64,000 nucleotides of DNA, taken from contig NZ_FOUD01000008.1 in assembly GCF_900114765.1 (NCBI RefSeq), positions 106,184 through 170,183 on the forward strand, in the 5' to 3' direction. The translations under genes and the position numbers were made by a program. Source of the DNA: Halopseudomonas pachastrellae (GTDB taxonomy: Bacteria > Pseudomonadota > Gammaproteobacteria > Pseudomonadales > Pseudomonadaceae). Positions 15,078 through 23,844 of the stretch are shown here, piece by piece; position 1 is the stretch's first letter, and each line of letters opens with the position of its first letter. Under the pieces are notes generated by a model. The model saw only the letters and a program-made list of their open reading frames with translations. It made no database searches and had not been told where the DNA came from.

Positions 15078-17141
15078 TCAGCCGCGCTTGCCGGTCGCCA
15101 CATCTACACCCACCTTGTCCTCCAGCAGCGCGCTGGTTGCGGTTTGCACATACGCCTTCAGTGCGTCTCGCAGCTCCGCCGACACCCCGGGTTGTTCGCT
15201 CACCGTCGCCTCCGGCCCAAGCTGGTAGCGATACGCGCGGGGCTGCTCGCCACGCGGCTGCACCACCAGTTCATCGCCACGCAGTAGGCCCACCGTCTGA
15301 CCGCCACCGGACGGTTTGATAACCCCGAAGCCGGGGGCGTTCGCCGGCAGCGCCAGCAGGTCGCGGCCCCAGCACTGGTGCTGCACCTCACCACCCAGCC
15401 GCCCCATGATGGTCGGCACCACATCCACCTGGGTACCGACAGTGTCGTTACGCGCGCCAAAGCGATCGGTGATACCGGGGGCAATCAGCACCATGGGTAC
15501 GTTGAAGCGCAGCAAGTCCAGATCGGTCAGCTGACGCGGGGTGCCAAAACCGTGATCACCAATCACCACAAACAGCGTGTCCTGGTACCAGGGCTCGTTA
15601 CGTACCTGGTCGAAGAAGCGGCCCAGCGCCCAGTCCGAATAGCGCATGGCGGTCAGGTGTTCGTCGTTGGCGCCCTGGCCACTGACAGCATCCACCGGCA
15701 GCGGGCTCGGCAGAGCATACGGCGTGTGGTTGGACAGGGTCTGCAGCAGTGCATAGAACGGGCGGTCATGATCCAACGCGTTCAGCTCGGTTACCGCCCG
15801 ATCGAACATGTCCTGATCGGATACGCCCCAGGTCGGGTCGGAGAACACCGGGTTGACGTAATCGCTGCGGCCGATGAAGTGGCGCATGCCCTGCTTGCCG
15901 AAGAAACCCTTCTGGTTATCCCATGCAAAATCGCCGTTGTAGACGTAGAGGTCGTCGAAACCGCGCTTGCTCAGCAGTTGCGGCAAGCCGGAGAAAGCGT
16001 GCCCACCCTCCGGTTCCTGCATCAGATACTCGAAGCCCGGCAGGTTGGGGAAGCAGGCCATGGTCGCGAACATGCCCTGATGAGTATGGGTGCCGTTGGA
16101 GAAGTAGCGGGTGAACAGCAGCCCCTCTTTGCTCAGCTTGTCGAACTCCGGGGTAATCCCCAGCGGCGAGCCGAGCGCACCGGTGTAGTAACCGGAGAAG
16201 CTTTCCATCAGTACCACCACCACGTTGCGCACCGGCAGCGTGGTATCGGCGGGCGACATGGAGACGCGGCGCACCGGTGCCTGGTCAGCATCAATCAGTT
16301 GATCGTTAGCGGTCAGCAGCAGATCGCGGGTGATTGCCGTTGCCTTGCCGTCATCCATCAGACCTAGCCAGGCATTGTCACGATGATCCGAGAACTGCGC
16401 CTTGGCCGCCGCATACAGGGTCAGCGCCGGAGTCAGGCCAAGCTGATTGGCAAAAGTCGACTCCGTGGTGAAGGCGTCGCCCCAACGCAGCGGCGGGCCC
16501 TGACGCAAGGTGCCACGGGCAAGCACCGTGGAGCTGACCAGCAACAGCAGCAGCACCGACACCCGGGCGGCCAGCGCGCCCATCTGGCTGCGCTGCCGAT
16601 TGTCGGCCGTGGCCGGCAGACGCGTACGCCGGTCCAGCCAGCGGTAGCTGCGATACATCAGCCAGCTGACCAGCGCCAGCCCCAGCAGCAACCGCAGCAC
16701 CGGAAAGCCGTACCAGAGCATACTCAGCACCGTGGCCGGGTCTTCCTGCAGGTACTGGAACACCAGGGTATTCAGACGCTGGTGAAACTCCTGATAAAAA
16801 CTCAACTCAGTCGTGCCCAGCAGACACAGCAGCACGGTGGCAAGCGTCAGCCACACACACTGCAGACCGCGCAGCGCCATCAGCCGTGCGCTCAATACCG
16901 TCAGCATCAGCGGCGCACCGACGATCACCACCACCCGCAAGTCGAACCGCAAGCCGTTAAAGAAGGCTTCCAGCAAGTCGCCACGGCTGACCTCGGCGGC
17001 CAACTCCCAGTTCCACGCCAGCAACGCGCCACGCAACAACGTCAGCATCAGGGTCAGCGCGCCAAGCGAGCCAAGAATGAACAACAGCTGGCCACGCAGG
17101 CCAGCCACCGGCCGGGCGGCCGAGGCAGTAGACAGGGTCAT
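15078..17141 (-). CDS. LTA-synthase/phosphoethanolamine-transferase-like membrane sulfatase-fold protein
   Basis: About 687 residues. Five N-terminal membrane helices (to about residue 195) are followed by an alkaline-phosphatase-like catalytic domain. VVVLMESFSGYYTG holds the metal-binding Glu, NGTHTHQGMFATMACFPNLPG holds the nucleophile Thr, and FVVIGDHGFG is the metal-binding DH motif. Such enzymes move a phosphoglycerol or phosphoethanolamine group from a phospholipid to an envelope glycan or lipid, releasing diacylglycerol. It follows dgkA by 27 bp in the same direction, which fits DAG recycling. A GTG 15 bases upstream is an alternative start. The acceptor is unknown. Confidence 0.88.
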   Translation of the reverse strand: MTLSTASAARPVAGLRGQLLFILGSLGALTLMLTLLRGALLAWNWELAAEVSRGDLLEAFFNGLRFDLRVVVIVGAPLMLTVLSARLMALRGLQCVWLTLATVLLCLLGTTELSFYQEFHQRLNTLVFQYLQEDPATVLSMLWYGFPVLRLLLGLALVSWLMYRSYRWLDRRTRLPATADNRQRSQMGALAARVSVLLLLLVSSTVLARGTLRQGPPLRWGDAFTTESTFANQLGLTPALTLYAAAKAQFSDHRDNAWLGLMDDGKATAITRDLLLTANDQLIDADQAPVRRVSMSPADTTLPVRNVVVVLMESFSGYYTGALGSPLGITPEFDKLSKEGLLFTRYFSNGTHTHQGMFATMACFPNLPGFEYLMQEPEGGHAFSGLPQLLSKRGFDDLYVYNGDFAWDNQKGFFGKQGMRHFIGRSDYVNPVFSDPTWGVSDQDMFDRAVTELNALDHDRPFYALLQTLSNHTPYALPSPLPVDAVSGQGANDEHLTAMRYSDWALGRFFDQVRNEPWYQDTLFVVIGDHGFGTPRQLTDLDLLRFNVPMVLIAPGITDRFGARNDTVGTQVDVVPTIMGRLGGEVQHQCWGRDLLALPANAPGFGVIKPSGGGQTVGLLRGDELVVQPRGEQPRAYRYQLGPEATVSEQPGVSAELRDALKAYVQTATSALLEDKVGVDVATGKRG

Positions 17142-17168
17142 CAAAACAGCTTCCACAGGCGGGCCCGC

Positions 17169-17573
17169 TCAGGCGGGCGAGAACAGAATCAGGCTCCAGA
17201 CACTGGTGATCAGCAGCAACGCGAGCATCTGCGCGGCACTGCCCAGATCCTTGGCGCGTTTGGACAGCGGGTGCAGCTCCAGGGAAATACGGTCAACCAC
17301 GGCCTCAATCGCCGAGTTGATCAGCTCGACGATCAGCGCCAGCAGCACCACGCCAACCATCAGCGCGCGCTCGACGCCCGTGACCGGCAGCCAGAACGCC
17401 AGCGGAATCAGCGCCGCCGCCAGCAGCAACAGCTGACGAAACGCCGCCTCATGAATAAAGGCGGCGCGCAGGCCGGCGAGCGAGTAGCCCGCGGCCTTGA
17501 ATACACGCACCACGCCGCCGCGGCTCTTGAGCTTCAGAGCGTCCTGCCCGCCCGACAACGAGTCAGGCTGCAT
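17169..17573 (-). CDS. dgkA: Diacylglycerol kinase DgkA
   Basis: A 134-residue inner-membrane kinase converting diacylglycerol to phosphatidic acid. RVFKAAGYSLAGLRAAFIHEAAFRQ, three membrane helices and the highly conserved VELINSAIEAVVDRI and SKRAKDLGSAAQ segments identify it. The ATG at 17573 overlaps the end of the preceding InaA-type gene by 11 bases. Its position between that gene and an LTA-synthase-like transferase fits recycling of the DAG made by that transferase. Confidence 0.96.
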   Translation of the reverse strand: MQPDSLSGGQDALKLKSRGGVVRVFKAAGYSLAGLRAAFIHEAAFRQLLLLAAALIPLAFWLPVTGVERALMVGVVLLALIVELINSAIEAVVDRISLELHPLSKRAKDLGSAAQMLALLLITSVWSLILFSPA

Positions 17574-18273
17574 GGCGGCTGCCTCCGTTGCCGTCAGCGA
17601 GGCTGTGGTAGCAGGCCAGCAGGTACTGCCAGTCGCTCTCCGGCATGCCCTCGCGGCGGCGATAGAGCTGTTCGAGGTCATGACGAACCGCACGTCCGCG
17701 CAGCAGGCGGCGACGGCTTTTCTCCAGGTCGAGCAAGGCCACCTCGGCACGCTCGCCCTCAACCCGAACATAAATGTGCTTGGCATACAGACAGCCGTGC
17801 TGACGGCGGCCGCTGTGCAAGCGCTTGAGCACACACGCCAGTTGCTGCAGCACGGCGCGGCGCTGAGTAAGACTCGCATCACGCTGATACCAGTGGCCGA
17901 GGCTGACGTAGCCACTCAGCTCCTCGGTCACCAGCAGTCCCTGCCACTGGCCTTCATGCTGGCGAGCAGCACAGAACACCAGTTTGGGTACCGGCACGCC
18001 CAGGGCCTCGCAGGCGCGCAGCGCCAGCTCTTCACGCAGCACCGTCGGGCGGCCAAAGGGATGCAGCCAAGTACGGTAGATATGCCCCACCTGACGCTTA
18101 CTGTAGAGCCGCGGCATATCACGGCCCTGCGCCGGCAGCAGCTTTACACCGCTCTCGCCACCGCGACGCTGATTGGGAGCCTCAACCCATTTACCCTCCA
18201 GATCCCACCAGCGCTCGAAGCGCGCCTGGCCAAATGACGGCAGCCGGCCTTGGGCCGAGATAACGGCGCTCAT
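17563..18273 (-). CDS. InaA/WaaP-family lipopolysaccharide kinase-like protein
   Basis: A 236-residue protein. The kinase-like signature is HGCLYAKHIYVRV (catalytic loop) followed by ALLDLEKSRRR (metal-binding Asp), as in the WaaP/InaA family that phosphorylates lipid A core sugars. Upstream features include GRPTVLREELAL and GQWQGLLVTEEL. In pseudomonads a related gene (wapQ/inaA) follows colRS and a methyltransferase; the order here matches. The start at 18273 overlaps the methyltransferase stop. A clear paralogue is at 28273-28986. Activity is inferred. Confidence 0.85.
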   Translation of the reverse strand: MSAVISAQGRLPSFGQARFERWWDLEGKWVEAPNQRRGGESGVKLLPAQGRDMPRLYSKRQVGHIYRTWLHPFGRPTVLREELALRACEALGVPVPKLVFCAARQHEGQWQGLLVTEELSGYVSLGHWYQRDASLTQRRAVLQQLACVLKRLHSGRRQHGCLYAKHIYVRVEGERAEVALLDLEKSRRRLLRGRAVRHDLEQLYRRREGMPESDWQYLLACYHSLADGNGGSRHAA

Positions 18274-18962
18274 GCGTTCACCTTGCGTAGCACGTACACC
18301 CGCCACATGGCATAGCCCGGCAGGAAATCGTGATGGCTGACTTCGCTGAAACCGGCTTCGCGGAACTCGGCTTCAATCACATCACGCGCAACCACAAAGC
18401 GATTCTGGTTTTGTCCGGCGCGCCCTTTTTGCGCCCGGCGTGCTTCCAGCCGGGCGCGCTTCCAGGCTTTGTAGTTGCCATCCACCCAAAGCGAAATGAT
18501 CAGCGTGTCACGGGTTACCCGGGCGCACTCGCGCAGCAGCGCCAAGCGGTGCTCGTGGTCAGCCACATGGTGAATCAGACGCATGCAGAAGATGCTGTCG
18601 ACCGCGTTGTCGCCCAAGTCGATGTCAAAGGCCGAGGTCTGGAAGGGTTTGACCCGCGCCACCACCTCCGCTGGCTGGCCAGCGACGGCGGTGCGAATCA
18701 TGTCGGCTGAGTTGTCGGCCGCCAGAATCACCCGGTTAGGTGCTTCGGCCAGCAACGGCCAGAAACGACCAGCACCGCAGGGCAGGTCCAGTACCAGGTT
18801 GGGCTCACCGGCGTCTTTCAGCGCACGTCGCGCGAGCTGCATGTCGCGCCAACTGGAAAGGCGGCGCGAGAGCCCGCTCCGGTGCTTGTCCAAATACTGC
18901 TGGGAGTGATCGCGGTCGTACTTGTCGGAGAACGCGAGCTCGATCGGTTTGCCTTCAGACAT
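18270..18962 (-). CDS. Class I SAM-dependent methyltransferase
   Basis: A 230-residue cytoplasmic enzyme. Motif I is VLDLPCGAGRFWPLLA at about 56-71, the acidic loop is ILAADNSADMI, and SIFCMRLIHHV corresponds to the post-II region. The substrate is unknown. The position between a ColS-like kinase and an InaA-type kinase matches the methyltransferase gene described downstream of colRS in fluorescent pseudomonads, implying a role in envelope modification. ATG 18962 is used; an upstream frame adds only promoter sequence. A 17-bp box lies 69 bases upstream. Confidence 0.88.
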   Translation of the reverse strand: MSEGKPIELAFSDKYDRDHSQQYLDKHRSGLSRRLSSWRDMQLARRALKDAGEPNLVLDLPCGAGRFWPLLAEAPNRVILAADNSADMIRTAVAGQPAEVVARVKPFQTSAFDIDLGDNAVDSIFCMRLIHHVADHEHRLALLRECARVTRDTLIISLWVDGNYKAWKRARLEARRAQKGRAGQNQNRFVVARDVIEAEFREAGFSEVSHHDFLPGYAMWRVYVLRKVNA

Positions 18963-19031
18963 GACGGTTACCCTGACAGTGATAAGTGCTGTCAGGTTAT
19001 TCACCGACGGATCAAGACCCCGTCAAAGGGA

Positions 19032-19048
19032 TGTCAAAATTTCGTGAA
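19032..19048 (-). promoter_or_regulatory. ColR-like box upstream of methyltransferase operon
   Basis: The minus strand reads TTCACGAAATTTTGACA. It differs at only two of 17 positions from TTAACGAAATTTTCACA at 21057-21073, upstream of the other operon beside the ColRS-like genes. Both point toward the downstream gene and end about 57-70 bases before its start, the expected place for a response-regulator site. Confidence 0.65.
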
Positions 19049-19091
19049 ATAGCAATTGATCGCTCTGCAATCGGGGTTACACCACCCGCTA

Positions 19092-20354
19092 TCAGCCAAG
19101 GGTTACTTCAAAGCAGCTGCCGCCCGAGGCCGGCGACCGCATGCTCACCGACCAGCCCTGGTGGGCACAGATACGCTTGACCAGCGACAGGCCAAGCCCC
19201 AGCCCTTCGCCCCGCGCTTCGCTGCCCCGCACAAAAGGCTCGAATATCTCGCTCTGCTGCTCAGAGGGTACACCGGGGCCGGTGTCTTCCACCCGAAATC
19301 CGCCCCGTTGCAACACCAACCGCACGTGACCTTGCTCGGTATAGTGCAAGGCATTGCGCAGCAGATTGGACATCACCGTTGCCAGCAGCCCCGGATGGTA
19401 GCTTCCCGCATCCTCTGCCTCGACAATCAGATTAAAAGAAAGCCCCTTGTCAGCAAAACCTCGCTGCCAGCGTTCGGTCTGTTCACGCGCAATATCCAGC
19501 AACCGTGAACTACCAGTCAGGCGCACTGCCTGGTCCTTGGCACGCGCCAGCAACATGAAGGTGCCCACCAGCTCGTTCATTTCCTCGGCAGCACGGGCAA
19601 TACGATCCACCTGTCTGCGCTCACGCTCACCCAGATCACTGGCATCCAGCAGCTCGGTCGAGGTGGCAATGATCATCAACGGCGTGCGCAGCTCATGGCT
19701 GACGTCGCCGGTGAACAGGCGCTCGCGCTCCAGCGTACGACGTAACTGGCTGAGGGTCGCGTCGAACGCCTCGGCCAGGTGTCCGACCTCATCATCGGCG
19801 TAATCCGCGGCCAGCGGCGGGGCCAGTGGCAGCAACTGGTCGCGGTGCTGAACCTGGCCTGCCAGGCGGATAATCGGTGCCAAAATCTTCTGCGCCATCA
19901 GCCAACCAAGCAGCGCCCCGAGCAGCACGCTGAGCAGAAATCCGGCAAAGACGACGGCGAACAGGATACTTTCGCGCGCTTCAAATTCGGCCTGCTCCTG
20001 CACCAGCACAAAACGCTGCTGGCCCAGCTGACGCACGTACACGTAAGCCGCATGGTCGTCGTCAACCAGTTCGCTGAACCCCTCCTCCATGTCGCGCAAG
20101 CGTGCCGGGATCTCGTAGCCCGGCATGTGCGAAGCATACAAACGCGTCTTGGCATCCAGTCGAGGGGGCAACCCATGCGCCAGGTCCTGCTTGAGGACGC
20201 TATCGAGTTCCTCACCCATCTCCTGGGAGACCAGGTGCTCTTCAACAAAGTGCACAATGGCCACAATGCCCAGGGAAAACACCCCGCTGACTGCTAGCGT
20301 CATCAGGGTGAAGGCAATCACGATGCGCCGCCGCAACGGCTGCTTGCGGATCAT
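19092..20354 (-). CDS. colS: Sensor histidine kinase, ColS-like
   Basis: A 420-residue membrane kinase. Two helices (about 10-35 and 128-152) bracket a periplasmic loop rich in acidic residues (for example QEMGEEL and MEEGFSELVDDD), a HAMP region follows, then the HisKA box DVSHELRTPLM, the N box NLLRNALHY and the G boxes DTGPGVP and GEGLGLGLS. ColS in pseudomonads senses metals such as iron or zinc through acidic periplasmic residues; whether these residues do so is inference. Its start overlaps the regulator's stop (ATGA). The identity rests mainly on gene order: regulator, kinase, methyltransferase, InaA/WapQ-like kinase, dgkA. Confidence 0.8.
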   Translation of the reverse strand: MIRKQPLRRRIVIAFTLMTLAVSGVFSLGIVAIVHFVEEHLVSQEMGEELDSVLKQDLAHGLPPRLDAKTRLYASHMPGYEIPARLRDMEEGFSELVDDDHAAYVYVRQLGQQRFVLVQEQAEFEARESILFAVVFAGFLLSVLLGALLGWLMAQKILAPIIRLAGQVQHRDQLLPLAPPLAADYADDEVGHLAEAFDATLSQLRRTLERERLFTGDVSHELRTPLMIIATSTELLDASDLGERERRQVDRIARAAEEMNELVGTFMLLARAKDQAVRLTGSSRLLDIAREQTERWQRGFADKGLSFNLIVEAEDAGSYHPGLLATVMSNLLRNALHYTEQGHVRLVLQRGGFRVEDTGPGVPSEQQSEIFEPFVRGSEARGEGLGLGLSLVKRICAHQGWSVSMRSPASGGSCFEVTLG

Positions 20355-21028
20355 TGGGTAGGCTCCGCAAGGCTATAGCCGACACCATGAACGGTGTGAA
20401 TCAGCGACGTTTCAAAGGGTTTGTCGACGATCTGCCGTAACTGGTGGATGTGACTGCGCAGGCTGTCACTGTCCGGCAGCTCATCACCCCACAATGCTTC
20501 CTCCAGCACGTTGCGACGAATCACCGCCGGGCTCTTGCGCATCAGCACTTCCAGCAATTTGAGGCCGACCGGATTCAGCTTGAGCAGCTTGCCGGCGCGG
20601 CTGACCTGCAAAGTGTCCAAGTCATAGCTCAAGTCGCCAACCTCAAGCCGGTGCCGACCGCCGCCACTGCTGCGGCGCAAAATGGCTTCGATGCGGGCCA
20701 CCAACTCCGACAGGGCGAAGGGTTTGAGCAGGTAGTCATCCGCACCGACCTTGAGGCCCTTGAGCCGATCATCCAGCGCATCGCGGGCGGTCAGCATGAT
20801 GATCGGCGTATCGCGGCCGGCGTCTTCGCGCAACCGCTGACAGAGCTGATAACCGTCCATGCCGGGCAGCATGATGTCGAGCACGATCAGGTCGTAATGA
20901 TCGCTCACGGCCAGATGTAATCCGGACACCCCGTCCTGTGCGCAATCCACCGTGTAGCCCTTGAGCTGCAGGTAATCCATCACGTTGGCGAGGATGTCGC
21001 GGTTATCCTCGATGACCAGAATACGCAT
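20351..21028 (-). CDS. colR: OmpR-family response regulator, ColR-like
   Basis: A 225-residue regulator. The receiver domain has D51 in LIVLDIMLPG with the acidic pocket IEDNRD and conserved Lys in DDYLLKPF; the C-terminal winged helix includes LRSHIHQLRQIVDKPF and IHTVHGVGYSL. It is translationally coupled to the kinase. A 17-bp box lies 29 bases upstream of its start in the divergent intergenic region. Likely targets are the two flanking operons. ColR identity is inferred from context. Confidence 0.82.
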   Translation of the reverse strand: MRILVIEDNRDILANVMDYLQLKGYTVDCAQDGVSGLHLAVSDHYDLIVLDIMLPGMDGYQLCQRLREDAGRDTPIIMLTARDALDDRLKGLKVGADDYLLKPFALSELVARIEAILRRSSGGGRHRLEVGDLSYDLDTLQVSRAGKLLKLNPVGLKLLEVLMRKSPAVIRRNVLEEALWGDELPDSDSLRSHIHQLRQIVDKPFETSLIHTVHGVGYSLAEPTQ

Positions 21029-21056
21029 GCAGGGGGCTCTCCAGAAACAGCGCAGC

Positions 21057-21073
21057 TTAACGAAATTTTCACA
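21057..21073 (+). promoter_or_regulatory. ColR-like box in divergent colR / phosphotransferase promoter region
   Basis: TTAACGAAATTTTCACA occurs between colR (-) and the phosphotransferase gene (+), 57 bases before the latter's ATG. The near-identical copy at 19032-19048 precedes the methyltransferase operon. It could activate the + operon and also autoregulate colR. Confidence 0.65.
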
Positions 21074-21130
21074 GCGCGTTGACGCTGCGCCGACAGCAAG
21101 ATCACCACACTGCGACGGTCGATTTCAACC

Positions 21131-23104
21131 ATGGACCGTCACATGCACCTGCTCAAATCCGCCCAAGCCCGCTTCCTTGGCCTGCTCGCAGCCCTCTGGC
21201 TCGGGGTTTTCTTCATTACCCGCTCGATCCTGCTGCTGACCCACCTGAGCGAAGCCCAGCTCAGCCCGGGCGGTGTGCTGCGCCTGTACGGCCAGGGTGT
21301 GATCTACGATGTCAGCTTCCTGCTCTATGCCCTCGCGCCGCTGGCGCTTTACCTGCTGCTGTGCCCGGACTGGCTCTGGCGCAAGCGCTGGCATCTGCGG
21401 GTGCTGCAGGTGGCCATGACCATCGGCGTGTTCCTGATGCTGTTTACCGCCGTGGCCGAATGGCTGTTCTGGGATGAGTTCGGCGTGCGCTTCAACTTCA
21501 TAGCGGTCGACTATCTGGTCTACTCCGACGAGGTGATCAACAACATCCTTGAGTCCTACCCGGTCTATCCGCTACTGGCAGCGCTGACCGTCATCGCAGT
21601 GATTACCACGGCGGTGCTGCAGCCACGCGTGCATCGCATCGCTGCCGCGCCGCTGCTGAGCTGGCCCCAGCGTGGCGTCAGCCTGGCTGGCGCCGTGACC
21701 ACGATCGCCTTGAGCGTTGTCATCATTGGTCAGAACTTCCCGCGCAGCGCGGGCGGCAACGCTTATCAGCACGAGCTTGCCAGTAACGGGCCGTACCAGT
21801 TCTTTGCCGCGTTCCGGAACAACGAACTGGACTACACGCAGTTCTACCCGCAGTTGCCCGAGGCCACCGCCGCCAATACCCTACGTGATGAAGTCAGCGA
21901 GCCGAACGCCCGCTTTGTCGACAGCGAACCGATGGGCATTCGACGCCAGATCGACAACCCGGGCCAGCCGCGCAAGCTGAACCTGATTCTGGTCACCATC
22001 GAAAGCCTCAGCGCCAAGTACCTGGGCAGCGAAGGCGATGCGCGCAATCTGACGCCGAACCTCGATGCCCTGCGCAAACAGAGCCTGTACTTCAGCCAGT
22101 TTTACGCCACCGGCACCCGCACCACCCGGGGTCTGGAAGCGATCACGCTGTCTATTCCACCGACCCCCGGTCGCTCAATCGTCAAGCGCATCGGCCGCGA
22201 AACCGGCTTCGCCAGCCTCGGCCAGCAGCTCAGCGCCGAAGGCTACGACAGCGTGTTTGTTTACGGCGGCCGTGGTTACTTCGACAACATGAACGCCTTC
22301 TTCGCCGGCAACGGTTACCGCGTGGTCGATCAGGCCAGTGTGCCCGACGACGAGGTGACCTTTACCAACGCTTGGGGCATGAGCGATGAAGACCTGTACC
22401 AGCAGACCCTGAAGCTGGCTGACGCCGATGCAGCCGCTGGCAAGCCGTTCCTGCTGCAGTTGATGACCACCTCCAACCATCGCCCCTACAGCTACCCGGA
22501 AGGCCGCATCGATATTCCGTCCGGCACCGGCCGTGAAGGTGCGGTGAAGTACACCGACTACGCCATCGGCCAGTTCCTGGAGCAGGCGCGTCAGAAGCCC
22601 TGGTTCAACAACACGGTCTTCGTCTTCGTGGCCGACCACACCGCAGGCAGCGCCGGTAAGGAAGACTTGCCGGTACACAACTACCACATCCCGCTGTTCG
22701 TCTACGCACCGGGTCTGGTTGAAGCACGTGAGGACAACCGCGTCGCCAGTCAGATCGATCTGGCACCCACGCTGATGGGCCTGCTGAACATGGACTACAC
22801 CTCGACCTTCTTCGGCCACAACCTGCTGCGCCCGGAGGCCGCACCGGGGCGCGCACTGATCGGCAACTATCAGCATCTGGGCCTGTTCGACGGCCAGAAT
22901 CTGGCCATCCTCAGTCCGCGCGGGCTGATCCGCCGCCACGACGACGCCACCGGCCTCAGCGTGGAGCGAACAGCTGACGCCAACGACCCGCTGGTACGCC
23001 GCGCCATCGCTTACTACGAAGGGGCAAGCTACGACTACGGTCATCAATTGCTGGCATGGAACCCCACGAACACCAGCGGCAATACCAAGGTGAGCCAGCG
23101 ATGA
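21131..23104 (+). CDS. LTA-synthase-family membrane phosphotransferase
   Basis: A 657-residue protein. About five N-terminal membrane helices (to about residue 200) precede a sulfatase-fold domain. LVTIESLSAKYLG holds the metal Glu, TGTRTTRGLEAITLSIPPTPG holds the nucleophile Thr, and FVADHTAGSAG holds the metal DH. The family transfers phosphoglycerol or phosphoethanolamine groups from phospholipids. It is distinct from the 15078-17141 enzyme but of the same fold. It starts an operon with a PAP2 phosphatase (ATGA overlap) and a tyrosine-phosphatase-like protein, and it follows a ColR-like box. The ribosome site before 21131 is weak; the Met at 21143 is an alternative. Confidence 0.88.
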   Translation: MDRHMHLLKSAQARFLGLLAALWLGVFFITRSILLLTHLSEAQLSPGGVLRLYGQGVIYDVSFLLYALAPLALYLLLCPDWLWRKRWHLRVLQVAMTIGVFLMLFTAVAEWLFWDEFGVRFNFIAVDYLVYSDEVINNILESYPVYPLLAALTVIAVITTAVLQPRVHRIAAAPLLSWPQRGVSLAGAVTTIALSVVIIGQNFPRSAGGNAYQHELASNGPYQFFAAFRNNELDYTQFYPQLPEATAANTLRDEVSEPNARFVDSEPMGIRRQIDNPGQPRKLNLILVTIESLSAKYLGSEGDARNLTPNLDALRKQSLYFSQFYATGTRTTRGLEAITLSIPPTPGRSIVKRIGRETGFASLGQQLSAEGYDSVFVYGGRGYFDNMNAFFAGNGYRVVDQASVPDDEVTFTNAWGMSDEDLYQQTLKLADADAAAGKPFLLQLMTTSNHRPYSYPEGRIDIPSGTGREGAVKYTDYAIGQFLEQARQKPWFNNTVFVFVADHTAGSAGKEDLPVHNYHIPLFVYAPGLVEAREDNRVASQIDLAPTLMGLLNMDYTSTFFGHNLLRPEAAPGRALIGNYQHLGLFDGQNLAILSPRGLIRRHDDATGLSVERTADANDPLVRRAIAYYEGASYDYGHQLLAWNPTNTSGNTKVSQR

Positions 23105-23844
23105 GCCACAGCACACGCGTATCGCGCCCTTTCCCGGTCGGCCGCTGGCTACTGATCCCAGCGGCGGTGATGGCCCTGATGCTGCTGTTCGACACCAGCA
23201 CACTGGACTTCTGGTTCTCAGACCTGTTCTACGTGCCGGGCGACGGCTTTGTCGGCCGCCATAGCTTCTTCCTCGAAGACATCCTGCACGATAGGGTCAA
23301 GCAGGCGGTCATCGTGATCGGCGTGCTGGCAATCATCGGCTTTGTACTCAGCCTCTTGCCCACCCGTCTGCGGCGCTGGCGAGCGGAGCTGGGCTATCTG
23401 GTGCTGTCTCTGGCGCTGGCAACCAGTCTGGTTACTCCGCTCAAACAACTGACCAACGTGCCCTGCCCCTGGAGTCTGGTGCAGTACGGCGGCAGCGAAA
23501 TTCACACCCCGTTACTGTCGGCCCGCCCGGACAGCAACCAGCCCGGCCGCTGCTGGCCCGGCGGTCATGCCTCGTCTGGCTTCTCGCTGCTGGCGCTGTT
23601 TTTCGCCCTGCGTGACCGCTTCCCGCGGGCGGCCCGCGGCGCTCTGATCGGCGCACTGGCACTCGGTACCGTGCTGTCGCTCGGCCGCACCATGCAGGGC
23701 GCACACTTTCTCTCGCACAACGTCTGGACGCTGTTGTTTGACTGGTGCATCGCGCTGCTCTGCTACCGGCTGCTGCTGTACCGCCCGGCCGCACAGACAA
23801 ACACCATTCCTCAGCCAAGGGAACTGCGCCATGAAGCCGCGTAA
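23101..23844 (+). CDS. PAP2-family membrane phosphatase
   Basis: A 247-residue membrane protein. The three PAP2 motifs are visible: KQLTNVPCPW (motif 1 region), CWPGGHASSGF (motif 2) and RTMQGAHFLSHNVW (motif 3 with catalytic His). Family members remove phosphate from phosphatidate, undecaprenyl pyrophosphate or lipid A (LpxE/LpxF/LpxT-like). The start at 23101 overlaps the upstream stop, so it is coupled to the phosphotransferase. The CPW/PGGH spelling resembles lipid A or PE-related phosphatases, but the substrate is not resolved. Confidence 0.9.
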   Translation: MSHSTRVSRPFPVGRWLLIPAAVMALMLLFDTSTLDFWFSDLFYVPGDGFVGRHSFFLEDILHDRVKQAVIVIGVLAIIGFVLSLLPTRLRRWRAELGYLVLSLALATSLVTPLKQLTNVPCPWSLVQYGGSEIHTPLLSARPDSNQPGRCWPGGHASSGFSLLALFFALRDRFPRAARGALIGALALGTVLSLGRTMQGAHFLSHNVWTLLFDWCIALLCYRLLLYRPAAQTNTIPQPRELRHEAA

